Translations under genes and position numbers: made by a program | Shown here: in pieces, positions 31,585-41,523 of the stretch | Layout: every line of letters starts with the position of its first letter | Numbering within the stretch: position 1 is the first letter of the stretch | Assembly (NCBI GenBank): GCA_963824085.1 | Contig: CAWGNT010000023.1 | Span: forward strand, 372,001-436,000 | Source: JARRNE01 sp963824085 | GTDB taxonomy: Bacteria; Pseudomonadota; Gammaproteobacteria; Chromatiales; Chromatiaceae | Length of the DNA stretch: 64,000 nt | Direction of reading: 5' to 3' | Notes under the pieces: generated by a model | Told to the model about the DNA's origin: nothing | The model's database searches: none | Seen by the model: only the letters and a program-made list of their open reading frames with translations

Positions 31585-31926
31585 TCACAACGCGTGGCAG
31601 TAATAGTCCGGCAGGCCTGCGACTCGGCACGCCTGTTTGCATCCCCCGTCGGGGAATAAGGCATCGAGAGTCTTGCGGGTGCAGGGGGCGTTCATCGTGA
31701 GCTGCGCGCCGACGGCCTTGATAATCAAGCGCGGTGACGGCGGATGCTCGAAGGTGGCGTAGTAATCCCGCAGAAACTCGATGACGGCCCAGTGACACTT
31801 CGTAAGAGTCAATCCTTCCGCTTCGGCCAAGCCCTCGGCTACGTCCCTATCCCAGTCGTCGAATCGCGCCAAATGCCCCTTCGCGTTTAGCTCGACCCGT
31901 CGGTCGGCGATTTGCACGGCACTCAT
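31585..31926 (-). CDS. DsrC/TusE-family sulfur relay protein
   Basis: Sulfur carrier of 113 residues. The ATG at 31926 has a near-perfect ribosome binding site (GGAGGAGGG); the longer frame to 32028 is an Arg-rich artefact. The family core is LARFDDWDRDVAEGLAEAEGL and a C-terminal arm GGCKQACRVAGLPDYYCHAL. Cysteines stand at 96, 100 and 110. In DsrC of sulfur oxidisers and sulfate reducers the arm has CysB, ten residues, then CysA as penultimate residue; here Cys100 and Cys110 are nine apart with three residues after Cys110. TusE lacks CysB, so this is closer to DsrC than to TusE but is atypical. Likely role is transfer of sulfane sulfur in the cytoplasm. Confidence 0.82.
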   Translation of the reverse strand: MSAVQIADRRVELNAKGHLARFDDWDRDVAEGLAEAEGLTLTKCHWAVIEFLRDYYATFEHPPSPRLIIKAVGAQLTMNAPCTRKTLDALFPDGGCKQACRVAGLPDYYCHAL

Positions 31927-32050
31927 GTATCCCTCCTCCACCTTTGGGTGGATGTCTAATGCTTCGGTGATGGGCTGTCTGCCCTTCCGTGAGCCTGGTC
32001 TCCTCGCCTTCCGGCGCGCAGCAGCCACGTACGCGCCGAAAGTGCGTGCC

Positions 32051-34237
32051 TTATGCCGACTGAGACCCCGCGCGGCTTTTCGCTTCTCTCCGGCGCGCGT
32101 GCAAGGTCGGTTCGGTATATCCGTTCGGGGCGGCTCGTCCCTCGAAGATCAGGTCGCACGCTGCTTCGAATGCGACGCCTTCGTAACCGGGGGCCATGGA
32201 CCGATAAGTGGAATCCCTTGCATTTTGGCGGTCGACGATAACCGCCATGCGCCTTAGCGTGGCCGTCACCTGATCGCGGCTGACGATGCCGTGATGCAGC
32301 CAGTTGGCGATATGTTGGCTCGAGATCCGCAGGGTCGCCCTGTCTTCCATCAGCCCGATGTCATCGATGTCCGGTACCTTGGAGCATCCGACCCCCTGGT
32401 CGATCCAGCGCACCACGTAGCCGAGGATGCCCTGACAGTTGTTGTCCAGCTCCTCTTGGATCTCCTCCGCGGTCCATCGCGACGAGTCGACTACCGGGAT
32501 CTCCAGGATGGCGTCCAGCTCGGCCCGAGGCCCACCCGCCGCCAGCTCGGACTGACGCGCGGCGACGTCCACCATATGGTAATGCATGGCGTGCAGTGTG
32601 GCGGCAGTGGGCGAGGGGACCCAGGCGCAGCTGGCTCCGGCCGTAGGATGGCCGAGCTTGTTCTCGACCATTGCCCGCATCTCGTCAGGCATGGTCCACA
32701 TCCCTTTACCGATCTGGGCGCGCCCCGGTAGACCGCAGGCGAGGCCGACGTCGACGTTCCAGTCCTCGTAAGCGAGCAGCCATGGGGCATGCTTCATCTC
32801 ACCCTTGCGGAGCACGGGCCCCGCCTCCATTGCCGTATGGATTTCGTCTCCGGTGCGATCAAGAAAGCCGGTATTGATAAAGATGACTCGTTCGCGTGCG
32901 ACGCGGATGCATGCCCTGAGATTGACCGTCGTTCGGCGCTCTTCGTCCATGATGCCTATCTTGATGGTGTTCGGCTCCAGGCCGAGCGCGTCTTCAATGC
33001 GACCAAAGAGCTCCACCGCAAGCGCCACCTCGTCGGGACCGTGCATCTTGGGCTTGACGACATAAATGCTTCCCGTGCGCGAATTCCGATGTGGCCCGAG
33101 GCCCTTGAGGTCGTGCACCGCGGCAAAGGCCGTGACCATGCCGTCGAGGATGCCCTCGGGGATCTCCTCCCCGGAGTCCGTAAGCACGGCATCGGTCGTC
33201 ATGAGGTGCCCAACGTTGCGGATCAACATCAGGCTGCGCCCCGCCAGGACGAGCTCCAAGCCGTCTGGAGTCCTGTAGGTTCGGTCCGCTGCGAGCAGTC
33301 GTTTCACACTTCGACCGTTCTTCGTGAAGGCGGCCTGCAGATCACCGCGCATGAGACCGAGCCAATTGCGGTAAACCTGGACCTTGTCCGCTGCGTCAAC
33401 GGCCGCCACGGAGTCCTCGCAGTCTTGGATCGTGGTCACCGCCGCCTCAACGACGACGTCCTTCACTCCGGCGGGGCTCGCCCTCCCAACGGGATGCTCC
33501 GGGTCGATCTGGATATCGATGTGCAAGCCGTGATGGCTCAGAAGGATGTTGGTCAGCCGCCCCCCGCTTTCTCGCAGTCCCGCGAAGACACCAGGATCCG
33601 CCAGCTCCGTCTCCGGCCCATCGGAGAGGGTGACGACCAGCCGGCCTTCCACCACGCGGTGGCCCGTGACGTGCCCGTGGACCCCTTGGGCGAGAGGGAC
33701 GACCTGGTCGAGAAAGGCGTTGGCGTAGGCTACGACTCTTGCGCCTCGAATCGGGTTGTACGCCTGTCCGCATTCGGCTCCTTCGTCATCCGCGATGACA
33801 TCGGTTCCGTAAAGGGCATCGTATAGACTACCCCAGCGGGCATTGGCGGCATTTAGCGCATAGCGTGCGTTGTCGACGGGGACCACCAGCTGGGGGCCGG
33901 CAATACGGGCAATCTCCGGGTCGACTGAGTGCGTGGAGACGTTGAAGTCTTCACCCTCCGGTACCAGGTACCCGATCCGCTGCAGAAAGGCCTTGTATGC
34001 CGGAAGGTCGCGGAGCGGCCCTGGATTCTCTCGGTGCCAGGCGTCGATCTGCGCCTGCAGCCTGTCGCGCTCTGCGAGCAGCACCCTTGTGCGGGGACCG
34101 AGCTCGCGTACGATTGCCTCGAGCGACGCCCAGAACCCCTCCGCGTCGATGCCTGTACCGGGCGCGATCTCGTCACGCACCAGGTCGTAAAGTGCCCTCA
34201 CAACCCGTAGGCCGCCGGCTCGAGCTCGTTCTGTCAT
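32051..34237 (-). CDS. glcB: malate synthase G
   Basis: Glyoxylate-pathway enzyme condensing acetyl-CoA with glyoxylate to malate (728 residues, monomeric isoform G length). Recognisable blocks: NVSTHSVDPEIARIAGPQLVVP and ALNAANARWGSLYDALYG near the N-terminus, TTIQDCEDSVAAVDAADK, NVGHLMTTDAV, HGPDEVALAVELFGRIEDAL, NTIKIGIMDEERRTTVNLRA and AWVPSPTAATLHAMHYH near the active site, with the late acidic/basic helices to the end. Start ATG 34237. No isocitrate lyase is in the window, so glyoxylate may come from glycolate or elsewhere. It is transcribed away from groESL. Confidence 0.96.
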   Translation of the reverse strand: MTERARAGGLRVVRALYDLVRDEIAPGTGIDAEGFWASLEAIVRELGPRTRVLLAERDRLQAQIDAWHRENPGPLRDLPAYKAFLQRIGYLVPEGEDFNVSTHSVDPEIARIAGPQLVVPVDNARYALNAANARWGSLYDALYGTDVIADDEGAECGQAYNPIRGARVVAYANAFLDQVVPLAQGVHGHVTGHRVVEGRLVVTLSDGPETELADPGVFAGLRESGGRLTNILLSHHGLHIDIQIDPEHPVGRASPAGVKDVVVEAAVTTIQDCEDSVAAVDAADKVQVYRNWLGLMRGDLQAAFTKNGRSVKRLLAADRTYRTPDGLELVLAGRSLMLIRNVGHLMTTDAVLTDSGEEIPEGILDGMVTAFAAVHDLKGLGPHRNSRTGSIYVVKPKMHGPDEVALAVELFGRIEDALGLEPNTIKIGIMDEERRTTVNLRACIRVARERVIFINTGFLDRTGDEIHTAMEAGPVLRKGEMKHAPWLLAYEDWNVDVGLACGLPGRAQIGKGMWTMPDEMRAMVENKLGHPTAGASCAWVPSPTAATLHAMHYHMVDVAARQSELAAGGPRAELDAILEIPVVDSSRWTAEEIQEELDNNCQGILGYVVRWIDQGVGCSKVPDIDDIGLMEDRATLRISSQHIANWLHHGIVSRDQVTATLRRMAVIVDRQNARDSTYRSMAPGYEGVAFEAACDLIFEGRAAPNGYTEPTLHARRREAKSRAGSQSA

Positions 34238-34511
34238 TATGAGTGGTCGGTCTGCTGCTTGGCGGCGCGTGTCCAGGTGATATTGCGCGATGAGCGCCTC
34301 GTGCTCGACGCGGCAAACGGTGCCGCAGGCGCTCGAACCGGTCCCGCGTGGACCAAAGCTCCCGCGCGTAAACTAAACGAATAGGACATGAAGGCCCCCC
34401 CGGCAACCTCCAATTCAATAAATTATCTCAACTTTGTTCATGTGCAGGAGAAATACTCGGATGCCGCCATGACGCCGACGGGCACGTGCAGAACCGCAGT
34501 GACACGCGCCC
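34238..34511. other. divergent intergenic region between glcB and groES
   Basis: Holds the glcB promoter (not identified) and leads into the groES promoter at 34512. An open frame on the minus strand (34173-34418) overlaps the glcB start and has no coding character. Confidence 0.5.
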
Positions 34512-34539
34512 TTGACGTCGAAGAATTCTGGACTACATT
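34512..34539 (+). promoter_or_regulatory. sigma-70 promoter of groESL
   Basis: TTGACG (34512-34517), a 16-base spacer, then TACATT (34534-34539) resembles a good -35/-10 pair. It lies directly upstream of the CIRCE dyad, so transcription would begin just before the operator. Confidence 0.55.
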
Positions 34540-34551
34540 ATTAGCGCTCCG

Positions 34552-34578
34552 TTAGCACTCGTGATGATCGAGTGCTGC
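34552..34578 (+). promoter_or_regulatory. CIRCE operator (HrcA binding site)
   Basis: TTAGCACTC-N9-GAGTGCTGC matches the CIRCE consensus TTAGCACTC-N9-GAGTGCTAA except for the last two bases. HrcA binds this element to repress groESL in many bacteria. It lies about 50 bases upstream of groES. Confidence 0.85.
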
Positions 34579-34627
34579 CACTTTCGACCCATGGTCCCAT
34601 CGAGATCCACAAGGAGATAGATGCAAG

Positions 34628-34915
34628 ATGAACATCCGTCCTCTGCATGATCGCGTCATCGTTCGCCGTTCGCCGGAGGAGCGCACCTCTGCGGGCGGCA
34701 TCGTCATCCCCGATTCGGCTGCCGAGAAGCCGATTCAGGGCGAGGTGCTCGCCATCGGCCGCGGCAAGCTGCTCGACAACGGCGAGGTCCGCCCCCTGGA
34801 CGTCAAGGTCGGCGATCGCGTCCTGTTCGGCAAGTACTCGGGTACCGAGGTGAAGCTGGCAGGCGACGAGTTCCTCGTGATGCGCGAGGAAGACATCATG
34901 GGCATCGTGGAGTGA
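34628..34915 (+). CDS. groES: co-chaperonin GroES
   Basis: Ten-kDa lid of the GroEL chaperonin (95 residues, standard length). It begins MNIRPLHDRVIVRR and shows the mobile loop SPEERTSAGGIVIPDSAAEKP, the beta-barrel segment GEVLAIGRGKLLDNGEVRPLDVKVGD and the end VMREEDIMGIVE, all typical. A ribosome binding site AAGGAG is present ahead of the ATG. The gene is first in groESL, under the CIRCE element. Part of the general protein folding machinery in the cytoplasm. Confidence 0.98.
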   Translation: MNIRPLHDRVIVRRSPEERTSAGGIVIPDSAAEKPIQGEVLAIGRGKLLDNGEVRPLDVKVGDRVLFGKYSGTEVKLAGDEFLVMREEDIMGIVE

Positions 34916-34979
34916 ACGCGGAGCTCAAGATTTCTTAGAGGTCGAAACCGTCTAACGATTCCATTGAGGTGAGGTTGCA

Positions 34980-36629
<1,650 letters not shown>

Positions 36630-36656
36630 CCGCGCTGCTACCGCCTTGCGTACAGG

Positions 36657-36679
36657 AGCCCCGCATCTGCGGGGCTTTT
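36657..36679 (+). terminator. intrinsic terminator of groESL
   Basis: AGCCCCGC-ATCT-GCGGGGCT is a perfect eight-base-pair stem with a four-base loop, continuing into TTT. It sits 28 bases after the groEL stop and before the convergent gatB gene. Confidence 0.88.
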
Positions 36680-36778
36680 CAACTCCGGCGCGTCAAGCAG
36701 TCTGGCGCCCTGTACTGATCTCCATCATTGGGTGTCCACGAACTGACCGGGGCGCGTGCGCCAGTCGGGAGCGAGCGG

Positions 36779-38221
36779 TCACTGTTGAAGCTTGCGCCTC
36801 AGTAGCTCGTTGACTTGCTGCGGGTTCGCCTTGCCCTTGGATGCCCGCATCGCCTGGCCGACGAAGAATCCGAACACCTTGTCCTTGCCGCTGCGGTACT
36901 GCTCGACCTGGGTCGGATTGGCGCGCATGATCTCGTCGATGATGGCTTCGATAGCGCCAGCATCGGTGATCTGTTTGAGGCCTTTTGCCTCGATGACCGT
37001 GTCCGCGTCCCCTTCGCCTTGCCACATGGCCTCGAAGACCTGTTTCGCGATCTTCCCGGAAATGGTGCCGTCGCAAATGCGTCCGAGAAGCCCGCCCAGC
37101 ATCTGGGCATCGACCGGGCTGGTGCCGACCTCTCGGCCCTCGCGATTCAGTGCCGCCGCAAGCTCGCCGGTCACCCAGTTGGCGGCAAGTTTCGCGTCGC
37201 CACAGCTGGCGGCAGCCGCTTCGAAATAGTCCGCCATCTCTCGGCTTCCGGTCAGGAGATTGGCGTCGTACTCCGACAGCCCATAGGTCGAGCGGAAGCG
37301 CTCCCGCTTCGCGTCCGGCAGCTCGGGAAGGGCCGCAGAGGCTTCAGAGATGAGGGCGTCATCAATCACCAACGGCAGCAGGTCCGGGTCCGGGAAGTAG
37401 CGGTAGTCGTTGGCCTCTTCCTTGGTACGCATGGGGCGGGTCTCGTCCCTGTCGGCATCGTACAGCCGCGTCTCCTGAACGACGACACCTCCGCCTTCGA
37501 GGACGTCGATCTGACGCTCGACCTCAAAGTTGAGCGCACGCTCGAGAAAGCGGAACGAGTTGATGTTCTTGATCTCGGCGCGGGTGCCAAGCGCCTCCGC
37601 ACCCTTGGGCCGGACAGACACGTTGGCATCCATCCGAAAGGAGCCCTCTTGCATGTTGCCGTCGCTGATTCCGATATAGCGCACGAGCTGATGAATCTTG
37701 CGAGCGTAGGCCACGGCCTCTTTCGGCGAGCGCATGTCCGGTTCCGACACGATCTCCAGCAGAGGCGTGCCAGCCCGGTTGAGATCGATGCCGGTCATCC
37801 CGCCGCCGAGCAAGGCGTCTTCATGGAGCGACTTGCCGGCGTCCTCCTCGAGGTGGGCACGCGTGATCCCGATCGTCTTGACCCTGCCGTCGTCGAGCAC
37901 GATCTCGACGTGGCCTCGACCCACGAGCGGGAGCTCATACTGGCTAATCTGATAGCCCTTCGGAAGATCCGGGTAGAAGTAGTTCTTACGCGCGAAAACG
38001 GAGCGTTCTGCGATCTGGGCGTCAATGGCTTTGCCGAAACGGATCGCGAGAATCACCGCCTCCTTGTTGAGGACCGGCAGCACACCGGGAAGTCCGAGGT
38101 CGACGGCGCAAGCTTGCGTGTTGGGGCTGGCCCCAAAGGTGGTCGGGGCGCCGGAGAAGATCTTGGCGCGCGTGGCAAGCTGGGTGTGAATCTCGAGCCC
38201 GATGACGGTTTCCCACTGCAT
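36779..38221 (-). CDS. gatB: aspartyl/glutamyl-tRNA amidotransferase subunit B
   Basis: Kinase/tRNA-binding subunit of GatCAB, which turns misacylated Asp-tRNA(Asn) or Glu-tRNA(Gln) into the correct species (480 residues). It begins MQWETVIGLEIHTQLATRAK, the standard opening; further blocks are ACPVDLGLPGVLPVLN-like (here QACAVDLGLPGVLP), FARKNYFYPDLPKGYQISQYE and SFRMDANVSVRPKG. The C-terminal helical YqeY-like domain ends RKLQQ. The gene follows gatA on the minus strand with 75 bases between. It needs the GatA product for ammonia. Confidence 0.97.
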   Translation of the reverse strand: MQWETVIGLEIHTQLATRAKIFSGAPTTFGASPNTQACAVDLGLPGVLPVLNKEAVILAIRFGKAIDAQIAERSVFARKNYFYPDLPKGYQISQYELPLVGRGHVEIVLDDGRVKTIGITRAHLEEDAGKSLHEDALLGGGMTGIDLNRAGTPLLEIVSEPDMRSPKEAVAYARKIHQLVRYIGISDGNMQEGSFRMDANVSVRPKGAEALGTRAEIKNINSFRFLERALNFEVERQIDVLEGGGVVVQETRLYDADRDETRPMRTKEEANDYRYFPDPDLLPLVIDDALISEASAALPELPDAKRERFRSTYGLSEYDANLLTGSREMADYFEAAAASCGDAKLAANWVTGELAAALNREGREVGTSPVDAQMLGGLLGRICDGTISGKIAKQVFEAMWQGEGDADTVIEAKGLKQITDAGAIEAIIDEIMRANPTQVEQYRSGKDKVFGFFVGQAMRASKGKANPQQVNELLRRKLQQ

Positions 38222-38296
38222 GATGTCCAGCTTCTCTTTTGAGGTTTCAGTGCAGGTCTGCGGGTGCCGTCCCTGCGCAGCGCGAAACCGATTGTC

Positions 38297-39751
38297 TCAC
38301 TCGAAGCCCGGGGGAGAGGCAGAATGCCAGTCGGTGGCCTGCTGCAGCTTGTGAGCGGCGTTCAGCAGTCGTCCTTCCTGGAAGTAGTCGCCGATCAGCT
38401 GCAAGCCTACCGGCTTACCGTCCACCATCGCGATAGGGATGGACATCGCCGGCAAGCCCGCGAGGTTCGCGCCGATGGTGTAGATGTCGTTCAGATACAT
38501 ACTCACCGGATCGTCAAGCTTGGAGCCGAGGGCGAAGGCGGTGCCCGGAGTCGTCGGCCCCATCACCAGATCGATCTCGGCAAAGGCGCGCCGGAAGTCT
38601 TCGCTGATCAAGTGCCTCAGTTTTTGGGCCTTGAGATAATAGGCGTCGTAGTAGCCGGCGGACAGCACGTAGGTTCCGATCATGATGCGCCGCTTGACTT
38701 CGGCGCCGAACCCCTCCGCCCGAGATCGCTTGTAGAGGTCTTCCAAATCCTTCGGATGTGCGCAGCGGTATCCGTATCGCACCCCATCGAAACGGGCGAG
38801 GTTGGAGGATGCCTCCGCCGGGGCGACCACATAATACGTCGGCACCGAAAGTGGACTATTCGGAAGGCTGATCTCCCGAACACTAACGCCAAGCTTCTCG
38901 TACTCTGTGACGGCGGTATCCACCGCCGCAGCAACGCCGGCGTCCAATCCTTCGCCGAAGTACTCCTTGGGAATTCCGACTCGCAACCCGGTGAGGTCTG
39001 ATTGGAGGCCGCGCGAGTAATCCGGCACCGGCTCATCCGCGCTCGTGGAGTCCTTCGGATCGAAACCCGCCATCGCCTGGAGTAGACAAGCGGCATCGGC
39101 CGCGCTTCGGGCCATCGGTCCGGCCTGGTCCAGGCTCGAGGCAAAGGCGATCATCCCCCAGCGGGAGACCCGCCCGTAGGTCGGTTTTAGGCCAGTTATG
39201 CCGCACAACGCGGCCGGCTGGCGAATGGAGCCGCCGGTGTCGGTACCGGTGGCGGCCACGGTCAGGCGGGCAGCAACCGCCGCTGCCGATCCTCCCGACG
39301 AGCCGCCCGGTACCGCCGCGAGGTCCCACGGGTTTTTCACCGGGCCGAAAAAGCTGGTCTCGTTGGAGGAGCCCATCGCGAACTCGTCCATGTTCGTCTT
39401 GCCGAGCACCACGGCGCCCGCCTGGGTCAGACGCTCCACGACGGTGGCGTCGTAAGGGGCGACGAAGTTGTCGAGCATGCGCGAGCCGCAGCTCGTCTTA
39501 ACCCCCTTGGTGCAAAAGATGTCCTTGTGCGCGATCGGTACGCCGGTGAGTGGGCCGCCCTCGCCCCGATCCAGCACGGAGTCCGCCTGCTCGGCGGCCG
39601 CTAGCGCCGCGTCCTCGGTCACGCTGATGAAACCGTTGAGGCGCGGGTCAAGGCGCCGAATGCGCTCAAGGTGGTGCTGCGTGAGCTCCACGCTTGTGAA
39701 GTCTCCTCTGCGGAGTGCAGCGGCCAGGTCGGCGATGGTCTTATCGTGCAT
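38297..39751 (-). CDS. gatA: aspartyl/glutamyl-tRNA amidotransferase subunit A
   Basis: Amidase-signature subunit that releases ammonia from glutamine for GatB (484 residues). The catalytic Ser-cisSer-Lys system is visible: lysine in PIAHKDIFCTKG, and the serines in PGGSSGGSAAAVAARL followed by TDTGGSIRQPAALCG. The N-terminus has the usual helix (LAAALRRGDFTSVELTQHHLERI). The C-terminus is Pro/Glu-ending. It lies between gatC and gatB, with 59 bases to gatC, so the three form one minus-strand operon whose promoter faces that of mreB. Confidence 0.97.
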   Translation of the reverse strand: MHDKTIADLAAALRRGDFTSVELTQHHLERIRRLDPRLNGFISVTEDAALAAAEQADSVLDRGEGGPLTGVPIAHKDIFCTKGVKTSCGSRMLDNFVAPYDATVVERLTQAGAVVLGKTNMDEFAMGSSNETSFFGPVKNPWDLAAVPGGSSGGSAAAVAARLTVAATGTDTGGSIRQPAALCGITGLKPTYGRVSRWGMIAFASSLDQAGPMARSAADAACLLQAMAGFDPKDSTSADEPVPDYSRGLQSDLTGLRVGIPKEYFGEGLDAGVAAAVDTAVTEYEKLGVSVREISLPNSPLSVPTYYVVAPAEASSNLARFDGVRYGYRCAHPKDLEDLYKRSRAEGFGAEVKRRIMIGTYVLSAGYYDAYYLKAQKLRHLISEDFRRAFAEIDLVMGPTTPGTAFALGSKLDDPVSMYLNDIYTIGANLAGLPAMSIPIAMVDGKPVGLQLIGDYFQEGRLLNAAHKLQQATDWHSASPPGFE

Positions 39752-39810
39752 AGAGCCTAGTTTGAACGGGGGTTGTCGGTGCGGCCTGACGAGGCGCCGC
39801 GAGGTCTGTC

Positions 39811-40098
39811 CTAATCGACGACTCTGGGAACGAGGTAGAGCCCATTTTCCGTGGCCGGGGCGATCCGCTGGAACAGCTCCCGCTGGTCAGTTTCCGTGGG
39901 CTCGTCGGGACGCAGCCGCTGGACCACATGAAGCGGATGGGCCATCGGGGACACATCCCCGGTGTCGACCGCATTCATCTGCTCGACCAGGGCCAGGATA
40001 CTCGACAGCTCCTGTGCGTAACGGTCCTTTTCCTGATCGGAGATGGCGAGTCGTGCCAGATGGGCAATCTTTTCGACGTCGGAGCGGTCAAGCGGCAT
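39811..40098 (-). CDS. gatC: aspartyl/glutamyl-tRNA amidotransferase subunit C
   Basis: Small subunit that wraps around GatA and stabilises the GatCAB complex (95 residues, standard length). ATG 40098 gives MPLDRSDVEKIAHLARLAIS, the normal start; the frame is open upstream but that part is Arg-rich and unlike the family. The block SSILALVEQMNAVDTGDVSPMAHP and the end ENGLYLVPRVVD are conserved in GatC. First gene of the gat operon. Confidence 0.96.
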   Translation of the reverse strand: MPLDRSDVEKIAHLARLAISDQEKDRYAQELSSILALVEQMNAVDTGDVSPMAHPLHVVQRLRPDEPTETDQRELFQRIAPATENGLYLVPRVVD

Positions 40099-40427
40099 CT
40101 TGGAGTTCCGGTGGTTGGGTACACACAGCAAACGTGAGCGGCTACGACGGGCGTCTCCACGAACCACCCACAGGGACCGATTCACGGCCTGGCTGGAGGG
40201 CCTGCGCGCGGCGCCTCGCCGAGCTTCATTGCCGACTCGAAGAAAATACCACAACCCCCCTGGTGGGCACATGCGCAGCGGCACTTGCCAGCGCGGAATC
40301 CGCCTTGCCCGGCGGCACCGGCGTTGCTAGATTACGCGCCTTGCATTTTTGGGAAAAAAAACGGCTCGCCGATAGCGCCAGGGATCGGCCGCGCCACCGC
40401 TCTTGTCTCTCCCAGGGTAACTGTCTG
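40099..40427. other. divergent promoter region between gatC and mreB
   Basis: No gene is supported in these 329 bases. It should hold the promoters of gatCAB and mreB. A run of eight A bases is at 40354-40361. Neither strand shows a convincing sigma-70 pair or an intact hairpin. Confidence 0.5.
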
Positions 40428-41474
40428 ATGTTTCTTCGACGCATTCGAGGGCTATTTTCCAACGATCTGTCGATCGATCTTGGAACCGCAAACACACTGA
40501 TCTACGCCCGCGGTCAAGGGATCGTACTAAATGAGCCTTCAGTGGTGGCCATTCGACAGGACAGGGCCGGTGGTCCCAAGTCGGTCGCCGCCGTAGGCGA
40601 AGAGGCCAAGCTGATGCTCGGTCGAACACCGCAGAATATCACTGCCATTCGCCCGTTGAAGGACGGAGTGATTGCCGACTTCACGGTGACCGAGAAGATG
40701 CTGCAGTACTTCATCCACAAGGTCCACGAGAGCCGGATCATCCGGCCGAGTCCCAGGGTGCTGATCTGCGTGCCGTGCGGGTCCACTCAGGTGGAGCGGC
40801 GGGCCATCAAGGAGTCGGCGGCGGGCGCCGGGGCGCGCGAGGTGTATCTGATCGAAGAGCCGATGGCGGCTGCCATCGGCGCCGGTCTTCCGGTCGACGA
40901 GGCGCGTGGCTCCATGGTACTGGACGTCGGCGGCGGGACCTCCGAGGTCGCCGTCATCTCACTGAATGGAATCGTTTACTCTAACTCGGTGCGCCTTGGG
41001 GGCGACCGTTTCGACGACGCGATCATCAACTATGTTAGGCGCAACTACGGCACCTTGATCGGCGAGGCGACCGCGGAGCGCATCAAGCACAGTATTGGAT
41101 CTGCCTTCCCCGGAAATGAGGTTTTGGAGATCGAGGTGAAAGGCCGCAACCTGGCCGAGGGGATACCCAGAAGCTTCACGCTGAACAGCAACGAGATCCT
41201 CGAGGCGATCCAAGAGCCCTTGTCGGGAATCACCGGAGCGGTAAAGATTGCATTAGAGCAGACACCTCCCGAGTTGGGTGCAGACGTCGCCGAGCGGGGA
41301 ATCGTGATCACCGGCGGCGGCGCGCTGCTGCGCGATATCGACCGGCTACTGGAAGAGGAGACCGGTCTCCCGGTCGTGCTCGCGGATGATCCCTTGACCT
41401 GTGTCGCACGTGGTGGCGGCAAGGCATTGGAGATGATCGACGAACGCGGCCTGGATCTATTCACGACGGAATAG
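40428..41474 (+). CDS. mreB: rod-shape actin homologue MreB
   Basis: Actin-like ATPase that guides lateral cell-wall synthesis at the inner membrane (348 residues). ATG 40428 begins MFLRRIRGLFSNDLSIDLGTAN, where the Phe/Leu/Arg-rich N-terminus is the membrane-binding helix and SIDLGTANTLIY the phosphate 1 motif. Phosphate 2 is SMVLDVGGGTSEVAVIS and the adenosine motif is GIVITGGGALLRDID. The long open frame upstream of 40428 is not part of the protein. First gene of the mreBCD-mrdAB shape cluster, so the organism is probably rod-shaped or derived from one. Confidence 0.97.
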   Translation: MFLRRIRGLFSNDLSIDLGTANTLIYARGQGIVLNEPSVVAIRQDRAGGPKSVAAVGEEAKLMLGRTPQNITAIRPLKDGVIADFTVTEKMLQYFIHKVHESRIIRPSPRVLICVPCGSTQVERRAIKESAAGAGAREVYLIEEPMAAAIGAGLPVDEARGSMVLDVGGGTSEVAVISLNGIVYSNSVRLGGDRFDDAIINYVRRNYGTLIGEATAERIKHSIGSAFPGNEVLEIEVKGRNLAEGIPRSFTLNSNEILEAIQEPLSGITGAVKIALEQTPPELGADVAERGIVITGGGALLRDIDRLLEEETGLPVVLADDPLTCVARGGGKALEMIDERGLDLFTTE

Positions 41475-41523
41475 GCTCTTGCCACGCCTGCAGCGACGGG
41501 GCCATCCGCGGAGGTAACCGGCG

